Shown here: positions 38,255 through 46,507 of the stretch, piece after piece
Position numbering within the stretch: position 1 is the stretch's first letter
Layout: every line of letters begins with the position of its first letter
NCBI RefSeq assembly: GCF_029581275.1
Contig: NZ_CP120742.1
Span: 1,772,501 to 1,836,500, forward strand
DNA: 64,000 bases
Direction of reading: 5' to 3'
Source: Micromonospora sp. WMMD1155
GTDB taxonomy: Bacteria > Actinomycetota > Actinomycetes > Mycobacteriales > Micromonosporaceae
The notes under the pieces: model-generated
Database searches by the model: none
What the model was told of the DNA's origin: nothing
The model's input: only the letters and a program-made list of their open reading frames with translations
Program-made: the position numbers and the translations under genes

Positions 38255-39169
38255 ATGGGTGAGCAGTGGCGGGCACAGTTCGACGCGGAGGTGAGCTTCG
38301 CCAACGGCGGCGGGCTGCGTACCGAGGGGTTTCGGCTGGACGTTCCTGGTCAGGAGATCAGCGACGAGGACCTCGCGGCGTTGTTCGTCCGGCATCTCGG
38401 GTTGCTGATGGTCGCCGAGGTCCGGATCAGCGCGAAGACGATCATCGAGGAGCCGCACAAGGGCGGCCGGGGTGTGGCCGTCGATCAGCCCACGTCCGGG
38501 CGCGGACTCATCGAGCTGAGCCACGTGATCAGCGATGGGATGACCACCCTGCCGGGTTGGCCGGGGCCGCGGATCACCGACTGGCTGACGTTCGCGGCAT
38601 CCCGGGAGCGGTACGCCCCGGGCACCGAGTTCCACGTGGCCCGGATCGACCTGATCGCCAACACCGGCACGTACCTGGACACTCCCGCCCACCGCTGGGC
38701 CGGTGCCGACGACCTGACCGGGGTGCCGCTGGATCGTCTCGTCGACCTGCCCGGGGTGGTGGTCCGGGTGCCGGCCGGCACCCGAGCGGTGGACCGGCTC
38801 ATGCTGGCCCCCTACGAGGTGGACGGTCGGGCGGTGTTGCTGCACACCGGGTGGGACGCGCACTTCGGCACCGAGCGGTACGGCGCGCCGGAAGCGCCGT
38901 ACCTCACCGGGGACGCCGCCCAGGCGCTTGCCGACGCGGGGGCGGCCCTGGTCGGCATCGACTCGGTCAACATCGACGACATGAGCCCGGCGGCCGGCGG
39001 CGTACGCCCCGCGCACAGCACACTGCTCGCCGCCGGCATCCCGATCGTGGAGCACCTGACCGGCCTGGACGCGTTGCCGCCGACCGGGTTCCGGTTCACC
39101 GCGGCCCCGCCGATGGTGGCCGGTATGGGCACCTTCCCGGTGCGCGCCTTCGCCGTCGTCAACAGCTGA
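38255..39169 (+). CDS. Cyclase family protein with fused N-terminal domain
   Basis: A 304-residue protein. Residues about 78-304 are a cyclase/kynurenine-formamidase-like fold: GLIELSHVISDGMTTLPGWPGP, then the ligand segment IANTGTYLDTPAHRW and DSVNIDDMSP. The family metal motif is H-x-G-T-H-x-D-x-P-x-H; here the first His is Asn and the second is Tyr, so metal binding may be altered. Residues 1-70 (SFANGGGLRTEGFRLDVPG, SDEDLAALFVRHLGLLMVAE, ISAKTIIEEPHKG) form a separate small domain I do not recognise. No clear ribosome site precedes ATG 38255. Substrate unknown. Confidence 0.8.
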   Translation: MGEQWRAQFDAEVSFANGGGLRTEGFRLDVPGQEISDEDLAALFVRHLGLLMVAEVRISAKTIIEEPHKGGRGVAVDQPTSGRGLIELSHVISDGMTTLPGWPGPRITDWLTFAASRERYAPGTEFHVARIDLIANTGTYLDTPAHRWAGADDLTGVPLDRLVDLPGVVVRVPAGTRAVDRLMLAPYEVDGRAVLLHTGWDAHFGTERYGAPEAPYLTGDAAQALADAGAALVGIDSVNIDDMSPAAGGVRPAHSTLLAAGIPIVEHLTGLDALPPTGFRFTAAPPMVAGMGTFPVRAFAVVNS

Positions 39170-39175
39170 ACAAAC

Positions 39176-39206
39176 CCCGACACCACGAGCCCCGACACCA
39201 CGAGCC
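39176..39206. repeat. 15-bp direct repeat, two copies
   Basis: CCCCGACACCACGAG occurs twice head to tail between two convergent stop codons. Probably replication slippage. Confidence 0.5.
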
Positions 39207-39251
39207 AGAAGCAACAAACCGCAGGGCGCCACAAGCCACCGCCGACACGGG

Positions 39252-40292
39252 TCAGTAGCGCACCGAGATCCGGCGCGCTACGGCGTCCACCCGTACCTCA
39301 CCCCCGTACGGGATGATCAACTGCGGGTCGGTGTGACCGAGGTCGACGTCGAAGACCACCACCGCGTCCGGGTTGTACGGCGTGAGCGCACGCATGATCG
39401 CCTCCCGCTGGGCCTCGCCCCATGCCTGCCGTTCCGGCACGGACAGCGGCTTGTCGAAGTCCCACGCCTTGGGGCGCCCGACGATGACCGCTCCGAAGAC
39501 GGCGAGCAGCCCCCGCTCCCCCATGTTCCGCACGATCCGGAACACCTCCCGGGCGCTCGGCATCTCCTGGGAGGTCTCGACGATCAGCACGGACCCGGCC
39601 ACCTCGTCGACGGTCGACACCCGGTCGGCGGCCATCAGCCAGTGCAGGATCTCCAGGTTGCCACCCCAGGTGCGCCCCTCCACCACCCGCTGCGGGCCGT
39701 GCCAGCGCCAGCCCTCGCCGGGCAGCATCTCCGGCTCGTAGGCCAGCGTCTCCGGCTCGGTCCACGGGTTGGGCCGGTCACCCCAGGTGGGCGCGGGCGT
39801 CAACTCGTACCAGTCGGTGCTGAACAGCGCGGCGCGCAGCGAGCCGAAGGTCAACGGGTGCGGCGCGCCCGGCCGGCCGAGGTGCACCAGCACCGATCCA
39901 CCGTGGTACGCGACGATGCCCAACCGGTACAGGTGGTTGAGCACGTTCGTGTTGTCGGAGTACCCGAAGTAGGGCTTGGGGTTGGCCCGGAGCACGTCGT
40001 CGTCGAGGTGCGGGGTGACCGTGATCAGGTCGTCGCCGCCGACCGTCGCGAGCACCGCGGTGACGCTCGGGTCGGCGAACGCGGCGGTCAGGTCGCGGGC
40101 CCGGTCGCGCGGGTCCGCCCCCATGATCCGGGTGGTCGGGTACTCCACCGGCTCCAGGCCGAACTCCTCGCGCAGCCGGCGCAGCCCCAACTCGTACACG
40201 TGGGGGAAGAGACCCGGCAGGCCGGCGGAGGGTGAGACGACGGCGACCCGGTCGCCCGGCCGTGGTTTGGGTGGATAGATCAACGTCCCCAT
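39252..40292 (-). CDS. S66 family peptidase (LD-carboxypeptidase/MccF-like)
   Basis: Serine peptidase of the LdcA/MccF family, acting on LD-linked cell wall peptides or on microcin-like aminoacyl nucleotides. The 346-residue product has the nucleophile motif YFGYSDNTNVLNHLY (Ser about 110), GGNLEILHWLM in the middle, and late Glu/His region VVFDVDLGHTDPQLIIPYGG. The acidic GGDDLI loop (TVGGDDLITVTP) is typical. With no microcin genes nearby, either specificity is possible. ATG 40292 has TAGCCT six bases upstream, consistent with a leaderless mRNA. Confidence 0.88.
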   Translation of the reverse strand: MGTLIYPPKPRPGDRVAVVSPSAGLPGLFPHVYELGLRRLREEFGLEPVEYPTTRIMGADPRDRARDLTAAFADPSVTAVLATVGGDDLITVTPHLDDDVLRANPKPYFGYSDNTNVLNHLYRLGIVAYHGGSVLVHLGRPGAPHPLTFGSLRAALFSTDWYELTPAPTWGDRPNPWTEPETLAYEPEMLPGEGWRWHGPQRVVEGRTWGGNLEILHWLMAADRVSTVDEVAGSVLIVETSQEMPSAREVFRIVRNMGERGLLAVFGAVIVGRPKAWDFDKPLSVPERQAWGEAQREAIMRALTPYNPDAVVVFDVDLGHTDPQLIIPYGGEVRVDAVARRISVRY

Positions 40293-40298
40293 GATCGA

Positions 40299-40304
40299 AG
40301 GCTA
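40299..40304 (-). promoter_or_regulatory. -10 box of the S66 peptidase gene (leaderless)
   Basis: On the minus strand TAGCCT lies 6 bases before ATG 40292. Confidence 0.5.
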
Positions 40305-40351
40305 ACCGCCCGGCCAACCGGTTTCCGTCCTGCCACCGCTGAAACGGACAT

Positions 40352-40357
40352 TAGGGT
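40352..40357 (+). promoter_or_regulatory. -10 box (leaderless)
   Basis: TAGGGT lies 6 bases before GTG 40364. It shows that the shortened membrane protein gene still has a promoter. Confidence 0.5.
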
Positions 40358-40363
40358 TTCGAT

Positions 40364-41122
40364 GTGGATGAAGCACCGCAAGGTCGCGACAACGGCCTGC
40401 TCCTCACCGTGGCGAGCGCCTCCGGCCCCTCCGCCACCAGCGCGATCAGGGAGGTCCTCAGTACCGCCGCCACCCGCACCGGGACCCCGTTGCGGATCGT
40501 CGACCGGGTGCCGGTCACCTCGGCCGACCCGCGCGGTGTGGTGCCGTTCTACCTCAACGTCGGGTACGTGCTCGGCGGGTACCTCGGTTCGACAGTGCTC
40601 GGGATCTCCGCCGGCACCACCCCACGGACGGCGCGGCGGGCCGGGCTACGCGTCGCCGCCCTGGCGGTCTACAGCGTGCTGCTCGGCATCGCCGGCGCGG
40701 TGGTGGTCGGGCCGGTCCTGGACATCTGGCAGCACGACGTGCCGACGATCGCCGCGATCGGCGCGCTGGCCGTCTTCGCCGCCGCGATGTTCGCCAGTGC
40801 CATCCAGGGGTGGCTGGGTGTCGCGGGCACCGCGCTGGTCATCCTGCTGCTGGTGGTGCTCGGCAACCCCGGCTCCGGCGGCATCTACGCGCCGGAGTTC
40901 CTGCCCGGGGTGCTGCGCGGCATGCACCGGTGGAACATCCCCGGGCTCGCCAACGACCTGACCAAGGCGGCGGTCTACTTCGACTGGCGATCCGCCGGCT
41001 GGCCGGCGAGCGCCCTCGCGCTCTGGGCGGTGGCCGGCATCGTCGGGTTGGTCAGCGCGAGCCTCGTGCGGGGCCGCCGCGCCGCCACCACCGCCCCCGG
41101 ACCGACCGCGCCGCCCGGGTAA
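40364..41122 (+). CDS. DUF3533/YhgE-like membrane protein lacking its N-terminal part
   Basis: A 252-residue protein matching the C-terminal two thirds of ABC-2-like DUF3533 membrane proteins: LLLTVASASGPSATSAIREV (end of the exported domain), VTSADPRGVVPFYLNVGYVLGG, then about five transmembrane segments including GWLGVAGTALVILLLVVLGNP and SGGIYAPEFLPGVL. Relatives are, from memory, 350-400 residues with an N-terminal transmembrane helix before the exported domain. That helix is absent and the divergent gene begins only 72 bases away. It is either a shortened but expressed protein (a leaderless promoter is present) or a decaying gene. Confidence 0.7.
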   Translation: MDEAPQGRDNGLLLTVASASGPSATSAIREVLSTAATRTGTPLRIVDRVPVTSADPRGVVPFYLNVGYVLGGYLGSTVLGISAGTTPRTARRAGLRVAALAVYSVLLGIAGAVVVGPVLDIWQHDVPTIAAIGALAVFAAAMFASAIQGWLGVAGTALVILLLVVLGNPGSGGIYAPEFLPGVLRGMHRWNIPGLANDLTKAAVYFDWRSAGWPASALALWAVAGIVGLVSASLVRGRRAATTAPGPTAPPG

Positions 41123-41422
41123 CCCGCCAGGCCGCCAGGCCGCCAGGCCGCCCACCCCGACCCCCAACCGGTCCGCCACCGGCCCCCTGGCCGCCCAGCC
41201 CGCCCCGAGCGACCCACGCCACCCCACTGACCAGCCCATCCTGGCCGTGGACCGGCCTACCCGGGTCGGCGCGCCAGCCGGGCACGGTGGCTGAGATCAC
41301 GTCGGAAACGCCGCCCCGAAGCCACTGGATCACCCGGGGGCCCTCCAGACATCCAGTCCGCGCGGATACCATCCAGTAAGTCGGACAGCGCTGTCCTTCG
41401 TCACCACGTAAGGGAGCGCATC
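41123..41422. other. Intergenic region before ppc
   Basis: 300 bases without a gene. It contains three 8-bp GCCGCCAG tandem units at about 41125-41152, a long C-rich stretch, and CATCCAGT twice (about 41350 and 41371). A perfect 14-bp palindrome GGACAGCGCTGTCC (41383-41396) lies 27 bases before the ppc start and is a candidate operator. Confidence 0.6.
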
Positions 41423-44209
41423 GTGACCGATCAGCACGACCACGACGGCCCGGACGCCGCGCTGCGTGCCGACATCCGCCGACTCGGCACCCTGCTCGGG
41501 CAGACGCTGGCCCGCCAGGAGGGTCGCCCGCTGCTCGACCTCGTCGAGGAGATCCGCGCCCAGGTCCGCACCGACGCCCCGGCGGCCGCCCAGCGCCTCG
41601 GCGGCCTCGACGTGACCACCGGCACCAAGCTGGCGCGAGCCTTCTCCACCTACTTCCACCTGGCCAACATCACCGAGCAGGTGCACCGTGCGCGAGATCT
41701 GCGCCGCCGCCGCGCGGTGCAGGGTGGGTGGTTGGACCAGGCCGCCAAGATGATCGCCGAGCGTGGGGTTCCGGCCGAGGAGATCGCCAACGCGGCCCGC
41801 CGGTTGGCGGTCCGGCCGGTGTTCACCGCGCACCCGACCGAGGCGGCCCGCCGCTCGATCCTGTCCAAGCTGCGGGCCATCGCCGACGAGTTGGACACCG
41901 AGACCGCCAACGCGATCCTCTACGGCGCCAGCGACGAGGGCCCCGCCAACCGCCGCCTGGCCGAGTTGCTGGACCTGATGTGGCAGACCGACGAGTTGCG
42001 GCTCGACCGGCCGGACCCGACCGACGAGGCCCGCAACGCCATCTACTACCTGCGCGACCTGTACGCCGAGGCCGCCCCTCAGGTGCTCGACGACCTGGCC
42101 GACACGCTGCGTACCCTCGGGGTGGAGACCTCGCCGACGGCCCGGCCGCTGAGCTTCGGCACCTGGATCGGCGGCGACCGGGACGGCAACCCGTTCGTCA
42201 CCCCGGCGGTCACCCGCGAGGTCCTGACCATCCAGCACGAGCACGGCATCGCCGCGACCGAGAAGGCGATGGACCACCTCATCAACGAGGTCTCGGTCTC
42301 CCGCCGGCTGCGCGGGGTGTCCCTGGACCTGTCCGCCAGCCTCGCCGCCGACCTGGACGCGCTGCCCGAGGTGGCGACGCGGTTCCGTCGGGTCAACGCG
42401 GAGGAGCCGTACCGGCTCAAGGCGCGCTGCGTGAAGGCGAAGCTCGCCAACACCCGGCAACGGCTGCGCCAGGGCACCGCGCACGTGCCGGGCCGGGACT
42501 ACCGGGGCTCCGCCGAGCTGATCGCCGACCTGGACCTCCTGCGCGCCTCGCTGGCCCGCAACTCCGGGCAGCTCACCGCCGTCGGCCGGCTGGCCTCCAC
42601 CATCCGTACGGTCTCCGCGTTCGGGCTGCACCTGGCCACCATGGACGTGCGGGAGCACGCCGAGGCGCACCACGCGGTGCTGGCCCAGCTCTACGAGGCG
42701 GTCGGTGAGGTCTCCGACTACCCGGCGCTGACCCGACTGGAGCGCACCAAGCTGCTCGCCGACGAGCTGACCGGTCGCCGGCCCCTGTCCACTCTGGACA
42801 CGGCGCTGACCGAGCCGGCCCGCAAGACGTTCGACGTGTTCGGGACCATCCGGGAGGCACAGGACCGGTTCGGCACCGAGGTGATCGAGTCGTACATCAT
42901 CTCGATGACCCTGGGCGTCGACGACGTGCTGGCCGCCGTGGTGCTGGCCCGCGAGGCCGGTCTGGTGGACGTGCACAGCGGGCGGGCCCGGATCGGGTTC
43001 GTGCCGCTGCTGGAGACCCCGGCCGAGCTGAACGCCGGCGGTGAACTCCTCGACGAGTTGCTGTCGTTGCCCGCGTACCGGGCGCTGGTGACCGCCCGGG
43101 GCGACGTGCAGGAGGTGATGCTCGGCTACTCCGACTCGAACAAGGAGGCCGGGATCACCACCAGCCAGTGGTCGATCCACCGGGCGCAACGCGCGCTGCG
43201 TGACGTGGCCGCCCGGCACGGGGTGCACCTGCGGCTGTTCCACGGCCGGGGCGGCACGGTCGGGCGCGGCGGCGGGCCGACGCACGAGGCGATCCTGGCC
43301 CAGCCGTACGGCACGATGGACGGCGCGATCAAGGTGACCGAGCAGGGCGAGGTGATCTCCGACAAGTACACCCTGCCGTCGCTGGCCCGGGAGAACCTGG
43401 AGCTCACCCTCGCCGCGGTGCTCCAGTCGACACTGCTGCACACCGCACCCCGGCAGCCCGCCGAGATGCTGGAACGGTGGGACGCGACGATGGACGTGGT
43501 CTCCGAGTCGGCGTTCCGCTCCTACCGGTCCCTCGTCGAGGAGCCGGACCTGCCGGCGTACTTCTGGGCGTCCACCCCCACCGAGTTGCTCGGCGCGTTG
43601 AACATCGGCTCCCGGCCGGCGAAGCGCCCGAACACCGGGGCGGGCCTGTCCGGTCTGCGGGCGATCCCGTGGGTGTTCGGCTGGACGCAGACCCGGCAGA
43701 TCGTGCCGGGTTGGTTCGGTGTCGGTTCCGGGCTGGCCGCGGCGCGCGAGGCCGGTCTGGCCGACGTACTGGCGGAGATGCACCGCAACTGGCACTTCTT
43801 CCGCACGTTCCTGTCGAACGTCGAGATGATGGTGACCAAGACCGACCTGAACATCGCCCGTCGGTACGTGGAGACCCTGGTGCCGAAGAAGCTGCACCCG
43901 ATCTTCGAGCAGATCGAGCAGGAGTACGAGCTGACGAAGCGCGAGCTGCTGGCGGTCACCGCCTCCCCCGCGCTGCTGGAGAACTCGCCGGTCCTCCAAC
44001 GCACCCTGGCCGTCCGCGACACCTACCTGGAGCCGTTGCACCATCTTCAGGTGGCGCTGCTGCGGCAGTACCGGGAGTCCGGAGCCGCCGGCCGTGCGGT
44101 GGCCACCGCACCGGGCGGCCGACGCGCGCCGAGCGACGGCACCGCCCTGGAGCGGGCGCTGCTCACCACCGTGAACGGCATCGCCGCCGGCATGCGCAAC
44201 ACCGGCTGA
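41423..44209 (+). CDS. ppc: Phosphoenolpyruvate carboxylase
   Basis: Anaplerotic enzyme forming oxaloacetate from PEP and bicarbonate. The 928-residue product shows catalytic His in [13 protein letters not shown] (near 137), [17 protein letters not shown], the bicarbonate/PEP loop [11 protein letters not shown], the mobile loop [19 protein letters not shown], and the C-terminal regulatory end [17 protein letters not shown] with the conserved final Gly. GTG 41423 follows AAGGGAG. Length is normal. Aspartate inhibition is expected from the family. Confidence 0.97.
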   Translation: MTDQHDHDGPDAALRADIRRLGTLLGQTLARQEGRPLLDLVEEIRAQVRTDAPAAAQRLGGLDVTTGTKLARAFSTYFHLANITEQVHRARDLRRRRAVQGGWLDQAAKMIAERGVPAEEIANAARRLAVRPVFTAHPTEAARRSILSKLRAIADELDTETANAILYGASDEGPANRRLAELLDLMWQTDELRLDRPDPTDEARNAIYYLRDLYAEAAPQVLDDLADTLRTLGVETSPTARPLSFGTWIGGDRDGNPFVTPAVTREVLTIQHEHGIAATEKAMDHLINEVSVSRRLRGVSLDLSASLAADLDALPEVATRFRRVNAEEPYRLKARCVKAKLANTRQRLRQGTAHVPGRDYRGSAELIADLDLLRASLARNSGQLTAVGRLASTIRTVSAFGLHLATMDVREHAEAHHAVLAQLYEAVGEVSDYPALTRLERTKLLADELTGRRPLSTLDTALTEPARKTFDVFGTIREAQDRFGTEVIESYIISMTLGVDDVLAAVVLAREAGLVDVHSGRARIGFVPLLETPAELNAGGELLDELLSLPAYRALVTARGDVQEVMLGYSDSNKEAGITTSQWSIHRAQRALRDVAARHGVHLRLFHGRGGTVGRGGGPTHEAILAQPYGTMDGAIKVTEQGEVISDKYTLPSLARENLELTLAAVLQSTLLHTAPRQPAEMLERWDATMDVVSESAFRSYRSLVEEPDLPAYFWASTPTELLGALNIGSRPAKRPNTGAGLSGLRAIPWVFGWTQTRQIVPGWFGVGSGLAAAREAGLADVLAEMHRNWHFFRTFLSNVEMMVTKTDLNIARRYVETLVPKKLHPIFEQIEQEYELTKRELLAVTASPALLENSPVLQRTLAVRDTYLEPLHHLQVALLRQYRESGAAGRAVATAPGGRRAPSDGTALERALLTTVNGIAAGMRNTG

Positions 44210-44217
44210 TCAGCACC

Positions 44218-44282
44218 CCGGCCCGGCCCGGCCCGGTCGGGCCGGGCCGGGCCGGGCCGGGCCGGGCCGGGCCGGGCCGGGC
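44218..44282. repeat. CGGGC/GGGCC pentanucleotide microsatellite
   Basis: About 12 consecutive GGGCC-type pentamers, with one inversion of phase (CCCGG to GGGCC at about 44238), directly after the ppc stop. It is slippage prone, and the phase change makes it self-complementary. Confidence 0.75.
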
Positions 44283-44347
44283 GATCATGGAGTTTGGTGC
44301 CCCAAAGCCGCCTACAGGGGTGAACCGGCCACCACAACTCCGTGATC
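44283..44347. repeat. Palindromic repeat, GATCATG family (second copy)
   Basis: GATCATGGAGTTTGGTG and the inverse of GATCACGGAGTTGTGGTG, differing by one base and one indel, around a loop of about 30 bases. Same family as 31901-31961. It lies between convergent ppc and the next gene. Confidence 0.6.
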
Positions 44348-44363
44348 GACGGGTTGGGCGGGG

Positions 44364-45143
44364 TCAGAAGTCGCCGCCACCGAAATCGCCGCCGCCGAAG
44401 TCACCACCGGCGTAGTCGCCGCCACCGAAGTCGCCACCCTGGTCGCCGCCACCGAAGTCGCCGCCCTGGTCACCACCCTGGTCGAAACCGTCGCCGAAGC
44501 CCTCCTGGTAGCCGGCGTCGTAGCCGTACCCCGGGTCGGCGAAGGCCGGCGAGAACAGCGCGTCGGCGATCAGGATGCCGCCGAGCACACCGGCGCCGGC
44601 GCCCAACGCCGTCTTCCACCAGGGCGTCGAATACCACCCCGCCGGCACCGGCCGGCCCTGATAACGCCCACCGGGGTAGTAGTAGGGCGTTTCCCGGCCG
44701 GGTTGCGGGCCGGCGCGGAAGGTCTGCCCCTGCACGTCGACCTCGCGCTCCTTGGTGAGCTGCCCGACGCCGTGGGCGGCGGCCAGCGCCGGTACCTCGG
44801 GGCCCGGGTCGATGCCCAACGCGGTACGCGCCGCCCGGATGTAGGCCAGCCCTTCCAGCGCGGTCTCCCGAGCCAGCGCGAACTGGTGCGGCGTACGCGC
44901 CTGCTCCAGCTGTGAACCGGCCGCGTTGTACCGCTCACCGGCATCGGCCAGCGCCTGACGGACCGCCGGGTCGTCACCGTGCAGGTTGATCAACTGACCG
45001 CCGAGGCGCTCGTACCACCGTTGCGCGTCGGCGCGGGCGTCGCCGAGCGCGGTGCGGCGGCGGGCACCGGCCTGGGCGCGGATGAGCGCCGCCGCGCCCA
45101 GCGCGCCGACCAGCACGACCGCGAGGCAGAGCACAAGTTCCAT
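44364..45143 (-). CDS. Membrane-anchored protein with Gly/Asp/Phe repeat C-terminus
   Basis: A 259-residue protein: N-terminal transmembrane helix (ELVLCLAVVLVGALGAAALI), a helical domain DARADAQRWYERLGGQLINL through LEGLAYIRAARTALGID, a Tyr/Pro/Gly linker ETPYYYPGGRYQGRPVPAGW, a second hydrophobic segment (TALGAGAGVLGGILIADALF), and a low-complexity tail of GGDFGGGD and GGDQGGDF units. I do not recognise a function. The tail resembles glycine-rich surface or metal-loving sequences only in composition. ATG 45143 has TACGTT seven bases upstream. Divergent from rmuC. Confidence 0.7.
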   Translation of the reverse strand: MELVLCLAVVLVGALGAAALIRAQAGARRRTALGDARADAQRWYERLGGQLINLHGDDPAVRQALADAGERYNAAGSQLEQARTPHQFALARETALEGLAYIRAARTALGIDPGPEVPALAAAHGVGQLTKEREVDVQGQTFRAGPQPGRETPYYYPGGRYQGRPVPAGWYSTPWWKTALGAGAGVLGGILIADALFSPAFADPGYGYDAGYQEGFGDGFDQGGDQGGDFGGGDQGGDFGGGDYAGGDFGGGDFGGGDF

Positions 45144-45150
45144 GCCTTCG

Positions 45151-45156
45151 AACGTA
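45151..45156 (-). promoter_or_regulatory. -10 box (leaderless)
   Basis: On the minus strand TACGTT lies 7 bases before ATG 45143. A GAAGG between them is too close to the ATG to act as a ribosome site. Confidence 0.4.
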
Positions 45157-45197
45157 CCCCCGGGTGTCCCGTCGTATCCGTCTGGCAAGCTCCGGTG

Positions 45198-46370
45198 ATG
45201 GACGTCTCCACCCTGCTCCTGGTGATCGTGTGCCTCGGCGCCGGCGGGGCCGTGGGCTGGCTCGCGGCGCGGTCCCGTTCGGCGGCCGACATCGCCCGCC
45301 TCGACGCCACCCTGGCCGCCACCCGGGAGGGCGAGGGCCGGTTGGAGCAGTCCATGCGGGCGCTCAGCTACGAGGCCACCGCGCAGTCGCAGGAGGCGGT
45401 GGCCCGGGCGGTCGCCCCGCTGCACGACACGCTGCGCCGCTACGAGCAGCGGGTCGCCGAGCTGGAGCACGACCGGGTCGACGCGTACGCCGAGCTGCGC
45501 GAGCAGGTCCGGTCGATGAGCAATGTCTCCGGCGAGCTGCGCACCGAGACCAAGCAGCTGGTGGCGGCGCTGCGGGCGCCGCAGGTGCGGGGTCGGTGGG
45601 GCGAGCACCAGCTACGCCGGATCGTCGAGGCGGCCGGGATGTTGGAGCACTGCGACTTCGCCGAGCAAGTCACCGCCGCCACCGACCAGCAGGTCGTCCG
45701 ACCGGATCTGGTGGTCCGACTGCACGGTGGCCGCTCGGTGGTGGTGGACGCCAAGGCGCCGTTCGACGCGTACCTGACGGCCATGGAGTCGCGCGACGAA
45801 CGCGGCCGGGACACCCATCTCGACGCGCACGCCCGACACCTGCGTGGGCACGTCGACGCCCTGGCCGCGAAGTCGTACTGGTCGGCGTTCGACAGTTCAC
45901 CCGAGTTCGTGGTGCTGTTCGTCCCCGCCGACCCGTTCCTCGACGTCGCCCTCCAACGTGACCCGACCCTGCTGGAGCACGCCTTCACGCGCAACGTGGT
46001 GCTGGCCACTCCGGCCACGCTCGTCGCCCTGCTCCGCACTGTCGCCTACTCCTGGCGGCAGGAGGCGCTGGCCCGTAACGCCCTGGCGGTGCACACTCTG
46101 GCCCGTGAGCTGTACGGGCGGCTCTCCACGCTCGGCGACCACGTGGGCAAGCTCGGTTCGTCGCTGGCCGGTGCCGTGACCGCGTACAACCGGGCGGTCG
46201 GCTCGTTGGAGGCGCGGGTGCTGGTCAGCGCCCGCAAGCTCGCCGAGTTGGGCGTCTCGGACGAGGAGTTGGCGACGCCCGCGCAGGTCGAGTCGACACC
46301 CCGGCAGCCGCAGGCGCCCGAGCTTGTCGACCCGACCGACGAGCTCCCGGCCCGCCAGCCAACCATGTGA
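45198..46370 (+). CDS. rmuC: DNA recombination protein RmuC
   Basis: RmuC family protein, a predicted endonuclease-fold factor limiting inversion at short repeats. The 390-residue product has an N-terminal membrane anchor (LLLVIVCLGAGGAVGWLA), a long coiled coil (about 25-110), and the RmuC core: RGRWGEHQLRRIVEAAGML, RPDLVVRLHGGRSVVVDAKAPFDAYL (PD-(D/E)xK-like Asp and Lys) and SPEFVVLFVPADPFL. ATG 45198 begins the anchor; CAAGCT six bases upstream is only a weak -10 candidate. Interesting given the number of inverted repeats nearby. Confidence 0.92.
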   Translation: MDVSTLLLVIVCLGAGGAVGWLAARSRSAADIARLDATLAATREGEGRLEQSMRALSYEATAQSQEAVARAVAPLHDTLRRYEQRVAELEHDRVDAYAELREQVRSMSNVSGELRTETKQLVAALRAPQVRGRWGEHQLRRIVEAAGMLEHCDFAEQVTAATDQQVVRPDLVVRLHGGRSVVVDAKAPFDAYLTAMESRDERGRDTHLDAHARHLRGHVDALAAKSYWSAFDSSPEFVVLFVPADPFLDVALQRDPTLLEHAFTRNVVLATPATLVALLRTVAYSWRQEALARNALAVHTLARELYGRLSTLGDHVGKLGSSLAGAVTAYNRAVGSLEARVLVSARKLAELGVSDEELATPAQVESTPRQPQAPELVDPTDELPARQPTM

Positions 46371-46430
46371 CAGTGCGTATGCATGCATGTCACGAAGTGG
46401 TCACAAGGGACTGACCAGTAGTGACAGTGC
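46367..46430. repeat. GTGACAGTGC direct repeats with intervening inverse TGTCAC
   Basis: GTGACAGTGC occurs at 46367-46376 (covering the rmuC stop) and at 46421-46430, with inverse TGTCAC at 46389-46394 and TGGTCAC just after. It lies upstream of the secreted protease and is a possible regulator site. Confidence 0.4.
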
Positions 46431-46507
46431 TCGTCGATACACCGAAGGATTCTGCTCACCCACGCGCCCTCGCCCTTGAGGGCCCTGTTCTCTGGAGGAA
46501 AGAGAAC

